DNA of 64,000 nucleotides, from contig JAVJNS010000014.1 of assembly GCA_040217155.1 (NCBI GenBank), positions 190,100-254,099 of the forward strand, given 5' to 3'. Positions 44,422 to 53,447 of this stretch are shown one piece after another; within the stretch, counting starts at the first letter, position 1, and the number at the start of each line of letters is the position of its first letter. This stretch comes from Pelagibius sp040217155. Its GTDB lineage: Bacteria; Pseudomonadota; Alphaproteobacteria; Kiloniellales; Kiloniellaceae. Made by a program: the position numbers and the translations under genes. Below the pieces are notes generated by a model. The model was not told where the DNA came from. It was given only the letters and a program-made list of their open reading frames with translations, and did not search any database.

Positions 44422-45855
44422 TCAAGCCGCCGTGCCGCCAACCGTGATCGCGTCGATCAGCATGGTCGGCTGTCCGACCCCGACAGGCACGCCCTGGCCT
44501 TCCTTGCCGCAGGTGCCGATGCCGTCGTCGAGCTTCATGTCATTGCCGATCATCTTCACCTTGGTCATCACGTCCGGGCCATTGCCGATCAAAGTGGCGC
44601 CTTTCACCGGTGCCGCGATCTTGCCGTTCTCGATGAGGTAGGCCTCGGTGCAGGAAAACACGAACTTGCCGGAAGTGATGTCGACCTGGCCGCCGCCGAA
44701 GTTGACGGCATAGAGGCCCTTGTCGACAGAGGCGATGATTTCCCCGGGGTCCATGTCGCCGGCCGCCATCACCGTGTTGGTCATACGCGGCATGGGGATG
44801 TGGGCGTAGCTCTGGCGCCGGCCGTTGCCGGTCGGCTGCATGCCCATAAGGCGTGCATTCTGGCGGTCCTGCATGTAGCCGCGCAGGATGCCGTCTTCGA
44901 TCAGGACCGTTGCCTGGCTCGGGGTGCCCTCATCGTCGATGGTCAACGATCCGCGGCGGTCCAGCAGGGTGCCGTCGTCGACGACGGTGACGCCCGGTGA
45001 GGCGACCCGTTCGCCGAGCAGGCCGGAGAAGGCCGAGGTTTTCTTGCGGTTGAAGTCGCCTTCCAGGCCGTGACCGACGGCCTCGTGCAGCAGGATGCCG
45101 GGCCAGCCGGCGCCCAGCACCACCGGCATTTCGCCGGCTGGGGTATCGACCGACTCCAGATTCACCAGGGCCTGGCGCAGCGCCTCGTCGACGCCGGCCT
45201 GCCAGTGCGCCGGATCCAACAGCGTCTCATAGGCGATGCGGCCACCGCCGCCGTGCCCCCCTGCCTCCATGCGCTCGCCTTCGCCGACCACAACGGAGAC
45301 GTTGAGTCTGACGAGCGGGCGGATGTCCGCCGACCTGTCGCCGCCGGCGCGCAGGATCTGCACCGCCTGCCATTCACCGGCCAGGGAAGCGCTGACCTGT
45401 TTGACCCGTGGATCCTTGGCGCGGGCATAGGCGTCGATCTCCGCCAGCAGTTTGACCTTGGCTTCAAAGGGGACGGCGGCGATCGGATTCTCGTCGCCAT
45501 AGAGGATGCGGTTGGTGCGCCCCGGCCCTTCGGCCATGACGCCGGAATGGCCGGACTGCACGGCCTTGACCGTTTCGGCGGCGCGGGCGATGGCGGCTTC
45601 CGATAGCTCGCTCGCGTGGGCGTAGCCGGCGGCCTCGCCGGCGATGGCGCGCAGGCCGAAACCCTGCATGGTGTCGAAGCTGGCCGATTTGAGGCGCCCG
45701 TCGTCGAAGGCCAGGGCTTCCGACTGCCGGTATTCCAGGAACAACTCGCCGTCGTCGGCGCCGGACATCGCGTCGTTTACAAGAGTTTCCAGTCGGGTGC
45801 GGTCGAGACCGGCTCTTGCGTAGAAAAGCTCGTCGGTATCGGCGAGATGTGTCAT
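44422..45855 (-). CDS. tldD: Metalloprotease TldD
   Basis: Catalytic subunit of the TldD/TldE protease. The zinc motif is HEAVGH in LLHEAVGHGLEGDF, and the segments GWPGILLHE and DDEGTPSQ are typical. The start at 45855 gives MTHLADTDELFYARAGL, 477 residues; the frame stays open upstream but that stretch is antisense to the DUF3422 gene. TldE is encoded at 24.4-25.7 kb. Roles include maturation of modified peptides and degradation of CcdA-like antitoxins; no such partner is next to it. Confidence 0.95.
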   Translation of the reverse strand: MTHLADTDELFYARAGLDRTRLETLVNDAMSGADDGELFLEYRQSEALAFDDGRLKSASFDTMQGFGLRAIAGEAAGYAHASELSEAAIARAAETVKAVQSGHSGVMAEGPGRTNRILYGDENPIAAVPFEAKVKLLAEIDAYARAKDPRVKQVSASLAGEWQAVQILRAGGDRSADIRPLVRLNVSVVVGEGERMEAGGHGGGGRIAYETLLDPAHWQAGVDEALRQALVNLESVDTPAGEMPVVLGAGWPGILLHEAVGHGLEGDFNRKKTSAFSGLLGERVASPGVTVVDDGTLLDRRGSLTIDDEGTPSQATVLIEDGILRGYMQDRQNARLMGMQPTGNGRRQSYAHIPMPRMTNTVMAAGDMDPGEIIASVDKGLYAVNFGGGQVDITSGKFVFSCTEAYLIENGKIAAPVKGATLIGNGPDVMTKVKMIGNDMKLDDGIGTCGKEGQGVPVGVGQPTMLIDAITVGGTAA

Positions 45856-46050
45856 GAAAAGACCTCCGGGTCCGCGGCGCCTGGCGGGCAATATGCAAGG
45901 ATGTCCGGCCCACAAAGGGTGCCGGCGTTGGGTGTAACTTGCCTTAATATGGTCCGTCGGCACCAGAATAACATCCCGGCCGCCCGAAGGCAGGGGGGTC
46001 GCCATCAGGCACCGAAGCGCGAAATCGGGTAAGAGGGGTAGTTTCAGGAC

Positions 46051-47352
46051 ATGATTATGGGGTTGCGGGACCACCCGCTGCGCGGCGCGTTGAACGCGGA
46101 AGTGCATTCGCGCCCCTTCGCCACCTTGCAGGCGCCGGAGAGGATCAGCCACTTGGCCCTGCTTTCAGGCGAAGGCGCGGCCAAGCGTGAGCGCCAGCAT
46201 GTCTGCGACCTCTGCGAAAGCCGCGGAGTCGACGGGCCGCCGGAGAACGCCAGCCACTTCATCGTCGACCTCGGCAGCTTTCGCCTGAAGTGGGAGCGGC
46301 ATACCGAGTTCTCCACCTATACCTTCTTCCTCAACGGCCCGTTCAGCGACGCGCCCTTTGCCGGCGCCGCCATCGATCGGGTTCCCGGCGACTGGATCGC
46401 CGGCCTGCCCGGCGACCTGCTGGTCGGCGTGCATCTGGACCTGCTGGCGGCCGCGGCACCCGAACCCGATGGCGCCGGCCTGCAGGCACTGTTCGGCCAC
46501 GACAGCATCGTCGGCAGTCAGGTCTCCGGCGGCGCCGCGGCGGTGTGGATGGACTTTCGGGTGCGCGGCGACGGTTTCGCCCGCATCCTGCTGCATGACC
46601 GCTCGTTGCGGCCGCGCCAGGCGGGGCGCCTGGTTCAGCGTCTCCTGGAGGTCGAGACCTACCGCATGGCCTCTCTGCTCGCCTTTCCGGCGGCCAAGCG
46701 CCACAGCGCCGGCCTGGCCTCGATCGGTGAGCGTCTGACCGGGATCACCGGGCGGCTGGCCGAGATCGAGGGCATGGGGGCCGAACGCGAACTACTCGAC
46801 GAGCTGATGGAGCTGTCGTCGGAGATCGAGGACGTGGCGGCCGCCACCAACTACCGCTTCGGCGCGGCACGCGCCTATTATGCCCTGGTCCTGCGCCGGG
46901 TCGAGGAATTGCGCGAGCAGCGCGTCGAGGGACTGCAGACCCTCGGCGAGTTCGTCGACCGCCGCCTGGCGCCGGCGATGCGGACCTGCGAAGCGGTGGC
47001 TGAGCGCCTGGAGGCGCTGTCACGGCGGGTGGCGCGGGCCAGCCAGTTGCTGCGCACCCGCGTCGATATCCAGGTGGAGTCGCAGAATCGCGATCTTCTG
47101 CAATCCATGAACCGCCGCGCCCGACTCCAGCTGCGTTTGCAGCAGACGGTGGAGGGGCTGTCGATCGCCGCCATCACCTACTATGTCGCCAGCCTGATCG
47201 GATATCTGGCAAAGGGCGCCAAAGCAGTCGGCGTGCCGGTCAGCCCGGACCTGGCGACCGGCCTCTCGATCCCACTGCTCGCCGTGCTGATCTGGTTCGG
47301 CCTGCGCCGGCTGCGGCGTCGCCTGGAGCGGGAAGACGGGGCAAAGAATTGA
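46051..47352 (+). CDS. DUF3422 family membrane protein
   Basis: A 433-residue protein. The N-terminus HPLRGALNAEVHSRPFATL is the family signature; WERHTEFSTYTFF follows. A large soluble domain with coiled-coil-like helices (about 230-350) precedes two C-terminal membrane segments (AITYYVASLIGYLAKG and LLAVLIWFGLRRL). This gross layout resembles CorA-like proteins, but no GMN motif is seen and the function is unknown. Divergent from tldD with 195 bases between. Confidence 0.88.
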   Translation: MIMGLRDHPLRGALNAEVHSRPFATLQAPERISHLALLSGEGAAKRERQHVCDLCESRGVDGPPENASHFIVDLGSFRLKWERHTEFSTYTFFLNGPFSDAPFAGAAIDRVPGDWIAGLPGDLLVGVHLDLLAAAAPEPDGAGLQALFGHDSIVGSQVSGGAAAVWMDFRVRGDGFARILLHDRSLRPRQAGRLVQRLLEVETYRMASLLAFPAAKRHSAGLASIGERLTGITGRLAEIEGMGAERELLDELMELSSEIEDVAAATNYRFGAARAYYALVLRRVEELREQRVEGLQTLGEFVDRRLAPAMRTCEAVAERLEALSRRVARASQLLRTRVDIQVESQNRDLLQSMNRRARLQLRLQQTVEGLSIAAITYYVASLIGYLAKGAKAVGVPVSPDLATGLSIPLLAVLIWFGLRRLRRRLEREDGAKN

Positions 47353-47648
47353 GGCGGCGGGTGTTGCGGTGACGCGGCCAACCTCTGCCCGCGGCGCTGA
47401 TGTGGCGGTGGGCTGAGTTGCGTCATTCGGTCGCACCCTTGGTGTCGGCTCCCAAACAGCGGCTGCCATGGCCTATCATGAGTCGGCCCTGGAGGTGGTG
47501 AAACCGTGGCAAAACGCCGCTTTGCGCGGCCTTGTGAAGCCAACGGCCTTGGTATAGTTTTCGCTCGCCTTGGTACCGACTCGCCTCTGTGGGGACACGC
47601 GCAGCCGCGTGATTGCGTGGGGAGCGGACGACAGGAATTGCAGGAACG

Positions 47649-48581
47649 ATGGGACATGCAGCTATGACATTCCTCAGCCGGCTCGGCCTCCTTGCCGCCG
47701 CCTTCATGTTCACGCTTGGTCCGGTGATGCTTGGCGAGGCCCAGGCCCAGCCCAGCAACTACCAGTTGGGCCTTCAGGATGCCGTGACGCCGGTCGCCGA
47801 GCGCATTGCTGCGTTCCATAACCTCTTGCTGGTGCTCATCACGGCGATCACGGTGTTCGTGATGGCCCTGTTGCTCTGGGTGATGTTCCGCTTCTCCGCG
47901 AAGCGCAATCCGACTCCGTCGAAGACCACCCACAACGTCACGCTGGAGCTGGCCTGGACGGTGGTCCCGGTGTTGATTCTGATCGGCATCGCCTTCCCGT
48001 CGTTCCGGTTGCTGTATTTCACCGATCAGGTGCAGGAAGCCGACATCACGGTCAAAGCGATCGGCCGCCAGTGGTACTGGTCCTTCGAGTATCCGGACCA
48101 CGGCAACTTCACCTTCGATTCCTACATGGTCGCCGAAGAAGACCTGCAGCCGGATCAGCCGCGCCTCCTGACCGCCGATACCCCTCTGGTCCTGCCGGTG
48201 GATACCAACATCCGCTTTCTGGTGACCGCCAGCGATGTGCTGCACAACTTCGCCATGCCGCAGTTCGGATTGAAGATGGATGCCGTGCCGGGACGCAACA
48301 ACGAGACCTGGGCCTATGTGCCGGCCGAATTTGCGGGTCAGACCTTCTACGGACAGTGTTCCGAACTCTGTGGCGCCGGGCATGCCTTTATGCCGATCAA
48401 TATCAAGATGGTGAGCAAGGCGGAGTTTGCCGAGTGGACCAAGAAGGCCCGCGAGGAGTTTGCCCAGGTTGACAGTCCCGAGGCCGGCGCGGTTGCCGCT
48501 GTGCCCGATCCCGCCTCCGGGCCAGATTCCGGGCACGTCAGGGTCGCCGCGGCCTCCGCCGTCGTTCCGCAATCCGAGTAA
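47649..48581 (+). CDS. coxB: Cytochrome c oxidase subunit II
   Basis: Carries the CuA centre that receives electrons from cytochrome c. Signal sequence at 1-32 (LGLLAAAFMFTLGPVMLGEAQA), two membrane helices, then the periplasmic cupredoxin domain. QWYWSFEYPD and CSELCGAGHAFMPI supply the CuA ligands and the electron entry site. Start taken at the ATG 47649, with AGGA just before; other in-frame starts at 47613 (TTG) and 47664 are possible. First gene of the cox operon. Confidence 0.96.
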   Translation: MGHAAMTFLSRLGLLAAAFMFTLGPVMLGEAQAQPSNYQLGLQDAVTPVAERIAAFHNLLLVLITAITVFVMALLLWVMFRFSAKRNPTPSKTTHNVTLELAWTVVPVLILIGIAFPSFRLLYFTDQVQEADITVKAIGRQWYWSFEYPDHGNFTFDSYMVAEEDLQPDQPRLLTADTPLVLPVDTNIRFLVTASDVLHNFAMPQFGLKMDAVPGRNNETWAYVPAEFAGQTFYGQCSELCGAGHAFMPINIKMVSKAEFAEWTKKAREEFAQVDSPEAGAVAAVPDPASGPDSGHVRVAAASAVVPQSE

Positions 48582-48595
48582 GGGAAGAAGCGAAA

Positions 48596-50215
48596 ATGGC
48601 TTACAGCAGCGACGCCCAAGCGCATCACGACCACAAGCCGGGTTTCTTCCTGCGTTGGTTCTGTTCGACCAACCACAAGGACATCGGCACCCTCTATCTG
48701 CTCTTCGCCGTTGTCGCCGGCCTGATCGGCGCCTTCTTCTCACTAATCATGCGGCTGGAACTGCAGGATCCGGGGGTTCAGTACCTGCTCACCGACGGCG
48801 AGCCAAACGGCCAGATGTGGAATGTGATCATCACCGCCCACGGCCTGATCATGGTGTTCTTCGTGGTCATGCCGGCGCTGATCGGTGGCTTTGGCAATTG
48901 GTTCGTGCCGCTGATGATCGGCGCGCCGGACATGGCGTTCCCGCGGATGAACAACATCTCCTTCTGGCTGCTCGTTCCGGCCTTCCTGCTGTTGCTCGGT
49001 TCGGCCTTCGTGGATATCGGCGCCGGCACCGGCTGGACGATCTATCCGCCGCTTTCCGGGCCGCTGGGCCACGGCGGCATGTCGGTCGACATGGCGATCT
49101 TCGCGCTGCATCTGGCCGGCGCGTCGTCCATCCTCGGCGCCGTCAACTTCATCACCACGATTTTCAATATGCGCGCGCCGGGCATGACGCTGCACAGGAT
49201 GCCGCTCTTCGTCTGGTCGATTCTGATCACCGCCTTCCTGCTGCTGCTGTCGCTGCCGGTTCTAGGCGGCGCCATCACCATGCTGTTGACCGACCGTAAT
49301 TTCGGCACCTCGTTCTTCGATGCTTCCGGCGGCGGCGACCCGATCCTGTTCCAGCACCTGTTCTGGTTCTTCGGTCATCCCGAGGTCTACATCATGATCC
49401 TGCCGGCCTTCGGCATCATCAGCCACATCGTGTCGACCTTCTCCAACAAGCCGGTGTTCGGTTACCTCGGCATGGCTTACGCCATGGTGTCGATCGGCTT
49501 CGTCGGCTTCATCGTCTGGGCCCATCACATGTACGCCGTCGGTCTCGACGTCGACACCAAGGCCTACTTCACCGCGGCGACCATGGTGATCGCCGTGCCA
49601 ACGGGGGTGAAGATCTTCTCTTGGATCGCGACGATGTGGGGAGGATCGATCCGCTTCACCACGCCGATGCTCTGGGCCATCGGGTTCATTTTCCTGTTTA
49701 CCCTTGGCGGCGTCACCGGCGTGGTTCTGGCCAACGCCGGCATGGACATCGCCATGCACGACACCTACTACGTGGTGGCGCATTTCCACTATGTGCTGAG
49801 CCTCGGTGCCGTGTTCGGTATCTTCGCCGCGTTCTACTACTGGTTCGGCAAGATGTCCGGCCGCGAGTTCCCAGAATGGGCCGGCAAGCTGCACTTCTGG
49901 GCGACATTCATCGGCGTCAACCTGACCTTCTTCCCGCAGCACTTCCTCGGCCTGGCCGGCATGCCCCGGCGCTACATCGACTATCCCGATGCCTTTGCCG
50001 GCTGGAACGCAGTGTCCTCTTACGGCTCCTATATCTCCATCGCGGCGACGGTGTTCTTCGTGGTCATGACGATCCATTCGCTCATGGCCGGACGTCGGGT
50101 CGAAGCCAACTATTGGGGCGAGGGCGCGACGACGCTGGAATGGACGGTATCCTCGCCGCCGCCGTTCCACACCTTCAACGATCTTCCCCAGATCCGCGAC
50201 ACCGGCGGCCATTGA
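48596..50215 (+). CDS. coxA: Cytochrome c oxidase subunit I
   Basis: Catalytic subunit with heme a, heme a3 and CuB. 539 residues, twelve membrane helices. The key sites are present: HGLIMVFF (heme ligand region), WFFGHPEVYIMILP with the His-Tyr cross-link, WAHHMY with the CuB histidines, and VVAHFHYVLS with the two heme ligands. SHIVSTFSNKPVFGYLGM is the aa3 type of D/K channel region, indicating an A-family oxidase. 14 bases separate it from coxB. Confidence 0.97.
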   Translation: MAYSSDAQAHHDHKPGFFLRWFCSTNHKDIGTLYLLFAVVAGLIGAFFSLIMRLELQDPGVQYLLTDGEPNGQMWNVIITAHGLIMVFFVVMPALIGGFGNWFVPLMIGAPDMAFPRMNNISFWLLVPAFLLLLGSAFVDIGAGTGWTIYPPLSGPLGHGGMSVDMAIFALHLAGASSILGAVNFITTIFNMRAPGMTLHRMPLFVWSILITAFLLLLSLPVLGGAITMLLTDRNFGTSFFDASGGGDPILFQHLFWFFGHPEVYIMILPAFGIISHIVSTFSNKPVFGYLGMAYAMVSIGFVGFIVWAHHMYAVGLDVDTKAYFTAATMVIAVPTGVKIFSWIATMWGGSIRFTTPMLWAIGFIFLFTLGGVTGVVLANAGMDIAMHDTYYVVAHFHYVLSLGAVFGIFAAFYYWFGKMSGREFPEWAGKLHFWATFIGVNLTFFPQHFLGLAGMPRRYIDYPDAFAGWNAVSSYGSYISIAATVFFVVMTIHSLMAGRRVEANYWGEGATTLEWTVSSPPPFHTFNDLPQIRDTGGH

Positions 50216-50255
50216 GCCGATGCAGTCGCGGGGGGCAATCATGAGGGATGTCTGA

Positions 50256-51254
50256 GTGAGTGACCTTTCATTTCGATTGGACGACGACGGCGCGGCCTTT
50301 GCGGGCCGCTCTGCCGGGGCCGCGCGGTGGGGCTCTGCTCAGATCGACGGCCAAGTCGGGGCTCAGGTGTCGGACTTTGTGGCGCTGCTCAAGCCGCGGG
50401 TCATGTCGCTTGTCGTGTTCAGCGGATTTGCCGGGCTGTATGCGGCACCCGGCGAGTTGCACCCCTTCCTGGCCGCCGTCGCCGTGTTGTGCATCGCGGT
50501 GAACGCCGGCGCCGCCGGCGCTATCAACATGTGGTACGAGCGCGACATCGACGCGATCATGGAGCGGACCAAGGGCCGGCCGTTGCCGCGCGGCAAGATG
50601 GCGCCGCAGGAAGCGCTGGCCTTCGGTGTGGTGCTCAGCCTGTTCTCGGTCATGCTGATGGGCGTGGCGGTGAACTGGGTGGCGGCGGGGCTGCTGGCGT
50701 CGGCCAACGCCTTCTACGTCTTCGTCTATACCATCTGGTTGAAGCGCCGTACGCCGCAGAACATCGTCATCGGCGGCGCCGCCGGCGCCTTCCCGCCGAT
50801 GATCGGCTGGGCCGCGGTCACCGGCGGCGTGGATCTGCATTCCTTCGTGCTCTTCACCCTGATCTTCATCTGGACGCCGCCGCACTTCTGGGCGCTGGCT
50901 CTCTATCGCGATATCGATTACGCCAAGGCCAAGGTGCCGATGCTGCCGGTGGTCGCCGGGCGGGCAGCCACCAAGCGCCAGATCCTGGCCTACAGCCTGG
51001 TTTTGGCGCCGCTCGGCGTGGTGCCGGCCTTGCTCGGTACCGCCGGTGTGGTTTACGGCGTTGTCGCCGCGGTCATGGGCCTCTGCTTCGTCTTGCTGGC
51101 CCTGGCCGTGCTGCGCAGCGACGGCGATCGTCCGGCGCGCCAGCTGTTCGGATATTCGATCCTTTATCTCTTCGTCCTTTTCACCCTGCTGATCGTCGAC
51201 CGGGCGCCGGGCTTCCTGGCTTCGACGCAGGGTTTGTTCGGACTGGCGGGTTGA
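50256..51254 (+). CDS. ctaB: Protoheme IX farnesyltransferase (heme O synthase)
   Basis: Makes heme O from protoheme, the first step toward the heme a of the oxidase. 332 residues including an about 45-residue polar N-terminus before SDFVALLKPRVMSLVVFSG. The Asp motif NMWYERDIDAIMERTKGRPLP region is clear, and a second one (LYRDIDYAKAKVPMLP) follows. GTG start. Its stop overlaps the start of the coxF gene (TGATG). Confidence 0.96.
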   Translation: MSDLSFRLDDDGAAFAGRSAGAARWGSAQIDGQVGAQVSDFVALLKPRVMSLVVFSGFAGLYAAPGELHPFLAAVAVLCIAVNAGAAGAINMWYERDIDAIMERTKGRPLPRGKMAPQEALAFGVVLSLFSVMLMGVAVNWVAAGLLASANAFYVFVYTIWLKRRTPQNIVIGGAAGAFPPMIGWAAVTGGVDLHSFVLFTLIFIWTPPHFWALALYRDIDYAKAKVPMLPVVAGRAATKRQILAYSLVLAPLGVVPALLGTAGVVYGVVAAVMGLCFVLLALAVLRSDGDRPARQLFGYSILYLFVLFTLLIVDRAPGFLASTQGLFGLAG

Positions 51255-51388
51255 TGTCCATGGCGAACGGCAATGAAAAGGATCGCCTCAAGCGGCAACG
51301 CTTGAAGAACTGGGCGCTGCTTGCGGCGCTGATGATTTTCGTCGTGGTGGTCTACTTCGTTTCCATCATCCGCATGGGTGGAGGCTGA
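51254..51388 (+). CDS. coxF: CoxF-like small membrane protein
   Basis: A 44-residue protein: charged N-terminus (NEKDRLKRQRLKNW) and one membrane helix (ALLAALMIFVVVVYFVSIIR). The position between ctaB and ctaG and the pattern match the small CoxF/hypothetical membrane protein found at this place in alphaproteobacterial cox operons. The ATG overlaps the ctaB stop and the stop is two bases from the ctaG start, so translation is coupled. Function probably in oxidase assembly. Confidence 0.8.
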   Translation: MSMANGNEKDRLKRQRLKNWALLAALMIFVVVVYFVSIIRMGGG

Positions 51389-51390
51389 GC

Positions 51391-52014
51391 ATGTCGCAGC
51401 CGGTCAGATCCACTCGAAGTGCGCGAGCCAACAAGCGGTTGGCGGTGGGGCTGCTCGGCGTTGCCTTCGCGATGGTCGGCGCGGCCTATGCCTCGGTACC
51501 GCTCTATCAGCTGTTCTGTCAGATTACCGGCTACGGCGGCACCACTCAGGTTGCAGAGGCCCCGCCGGGAGCGGTCGGCGAGCGGGTCATCACCGTGCGT
51601 TTCAACACCGACATTGATCCGCAGTTGCCATGGGCCTTCCAGCCGGTGGAGCGCGAGATGAAGATGAAGGTCGGCGAGTCAGGCCTGGCGTTCTTCCGGG
51701 CGCGCAACCTCTCGGCCCGCACGACTGTCGGCACGGCGACCTTCAACGTGACGCCGCTGAAGGCCGGGCAGTATTTCAACAAGGTGCAGTGCTTCTGCTT
51801 TACCGAACAGCGGCTGGCGGCCGGCGCCACGGCCGACATGCCGGTCAGCTTCTTCGTCGATCCGGCGATCGAGGAGGATCCGAACCTTCGCGAGGTACGC
51901 ACCATCACCCTGTCCTACACTTTCTTCGTCGATGAAGAGGCGCAGGCCGAGGAACTGGCGAAACAACAATTGGGTGCCGTCTCGGCACCGCTAGGCGATG
52001 TTTCGCTGAACTGA
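51391..52014 (+). CDS. ctaG: Cytochrome c oxidase assembly protein CtaG/Cox11
   Basis: Copper chaperone that delivers copper to CuB of subunit I. One N-terminal membrane helix (LAVGLLGVAFAMVGAAYA), then a periplasmic beta domain with the copper-binding VQCFCFTEQ motif (Cys-x-Cys) near residue 135. YASVPLYQLFCQITGYGGT is the family signature. 207 residues, normal. Confidence 0.96.
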   Translation: MSQPVRSTRSARANKRLAVGLLGVAFAMVGAAYASVPLYQLFCQITGYGGTTQVAEAPPGAVGERVITVRFNTDIDPQLPWAFQPVEREMKMKVGESGLAFFRARNLSARTTVGTATFNVTPLKAGQYFNKVQCFCFTEQRLAAGATADMPVSFFVDPAIEEDPNLREVRTITLSYTFFVDEEAQAEELAKQQLGAVSAPLGDVSLN

Positions 52015-52162
52015 CAGCCGGTGCCGTTCAGGGCACCGCACGAGAAATGCCGGAGAGGCGCTTTCGAGCTCCTGAAGGCAGAGGCAATTGACCAGGATGT
52101 TCCAAGGGCGGTCCGCGGAACGTCTGCCGGAGCAGACCGGACGTTTGAAGCGGGGAATGACC

Positions 52163-52984
52163 ATGAGCGCAGGCCACGACAAACCGAACCATCCCTACCA
52201 CCTGGTGGATCCCAGCCCCTGGCCCCTGCTGGGCGCGATCTCCGGCGGCGTCCTGGCCGTGGGCATGGTGTTTCTCATGCACGACGTCACGCCATGGCTG
52301 GTGCCGGTCGGTATCGCGCTGGTGCTGCTCACCATGGTTCTCTGGTGGCGCGACGTCATCAAGGAAGCGGTGCATCAGGGCCATCACACCAAGGTGGTGC
52401 AGCTCGGCCTGCGCTACGGCATGATCCTGTTCATCGCCTCCGAGGTGATGTTCTTTTCCGCTTTCTTCTGGGCCTTCTTCGATGCCAGCCTGTTTGCCGG
52501 CGAGGCCAAGCAGGCAGCGCGCGCGGCTTTCACCGGAGGGGTCTGGCCGCCGGTTGGTGTGGAGGTCTTTGACGCATTCCAACTACCGTTCCTCAACACC
52601 ATGATCCTGCTGCTCTCGGGCTGCACCGTGACCTGGGCGCATCACGCACTGATTCATGGCGACCGCAGGGGCCTGCTGCAGGGCTTGGCGCTGACCATCC
52701 TGCTCGGCCTGCTGTTCACCGCGGTGCAGGCTTACGAGTACAGCCACGCGGCTTTCGGCTTCACCGACGGCATCTACTCCTCGACCTTCTACATGGCGAC
52801 CGGTTTCCACGGCTTTCACGTCATCGTCGGCACCATTTTCCTGATCGTCTGCTTCTTCCGGGCCAACGCCGGCCATTTCAAGCCGGATCATCACTTCGGA
52901 TTCGAGGCGGCGGCCTGGTATTGGCATTTCGTTGACGTGGTGTGGCTCTTCCTCTTCATCTGCGTCTACTGGTGGGGCGGCTGA
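52163..52984 (+). CDS. coxC: Cytochrome c oxidase subunit III
   Basis: Structural subunit with seven membrane helices. From 52163 it begins MSAGHDKPNHPYHLVDPSPWPLL, the usual N-terminus, and has 273 residues. An ATG two codons upstream (52157) and one at 52088 are also in frame; the GGGGA eight bases before 52163 supports the choice. FFSAFFWAFFDASLF, HHALIHGDRRG and WYWHFVDVVWLFLF are conserved. 148 bases separate it from ctaG. Confidence 0.95.
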   Translation: MSAGHDKPNHPYHLVDPSPWPLLGAISGGVLAVGMVFLMHDVTPWLVPVGIALVLLTMVLWWRDVIKEAVHQGHHTKVVQLGLRYGMILFIASEVMFFSAFFWAFFDASLFAGEAKQAARAAFTGGVWPPVGVEVFDAFQLPFLNTMILLLSGCTVTWAHHALIHGDRRGLLQGLALTILLGLLFTAVQAYEYSHAAFGFTDGIYSSTFYMATGFHGFHVIVGTIFLIVCFFRANAGHFKPDHHFGFEAAAWYWHFVDVVWLFLFICVYWWGG

Positions 52985-53018
52985 CGATCACTCAAAGGAC
53001 CCACAACGACACTGCCAT

Positions 53019-53044
53019 GGGGGCGCCGCGATGACGGCGCCCCC
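53019..53044 (+). promoter_or_regulatory. Hairpin spanning the DUF983 start codon
   Basis: GGGGGCGCCG (53019-53028), loop CGATGA, CGGCGCCCCC (53035-53044): a perfect ten-pair stem. The start codon of the DUF983 gene is in the loop and a possible SD is inside the stem. A five-codon ORF from 53017 (MGAPR) ends with a TGA overlapping that ATG. Confidence 0.5.
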
Positions 53045-53447
53045 GTCGCTTGGACCCGACGACTATCCTCCGCCCATCAGGACCGGCCTTGCCTGCCGCT
53101 GTCCGCGCTGCGGCAAGGGGCCGCTCTTCTCCGGTATCTTGAAGGTCGCCGAGCGTTGCCGGGTCTGCGGCTTCGACCTGCGAAAGCAGGACAGCGGCGA
53201 CGGGCCGGCGGTCTTCGTCATCTTCTTCCTGGGCGCGATCTTCATGCCCCTGGTGTTCTGGCTGGAGTTCGCCTTCGCGCCGCCCTGGTGGCTCCACATG
53301 GCGCTGTGGACGCCTCTGGTGGTCGTCACCGCTCTGGCCCTGCTGCATCCCATGAAAGGTGTTCTCATTGCCTTGCAGTTCCGTCACCACGCCAGCGACT
53401 CTGGCCTTGTCGATTACCATCAGGATGACCAGGACGATCCACGATGA
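53031..53447 (+). CDS. DUF983 family protein
   Basis: A 138-residue protein typical of cox operons. An N-terminal zinc-ribbon-like part (CRCPRCGKG and CRVCGFDL) is followed by two membrane helices (FVIFFLGAIFMPLVFWLEFAF and MALWTPLVVVTALALL). Members sit between coxC and surf1 in alphaproteobacteria and are presumed to help oxidase assembly. The stop overlaps the surf1 start by four bases. Confidence 0.88.
   Translation: MTAPPSLGPDDYPPPIRTGLACRCPRCGKGPLFSGILKVAERCRVCGFDLRKQDSGDGPAVFVIFFLGAIFMPLVFWLEFAFAPPWWLHMALWTPLVVVTALALLHPMKGVLIALQFRHHASDSGLVDYHQDDQDDPR

Noticed and set aside
45856..46152. Extension of tldD by 99 codons upstream.
   Set aside because: It is antisense to the DUF3422 gene start and absent from the TldD family; the ATG at 45855 gives the normal N-terminus.
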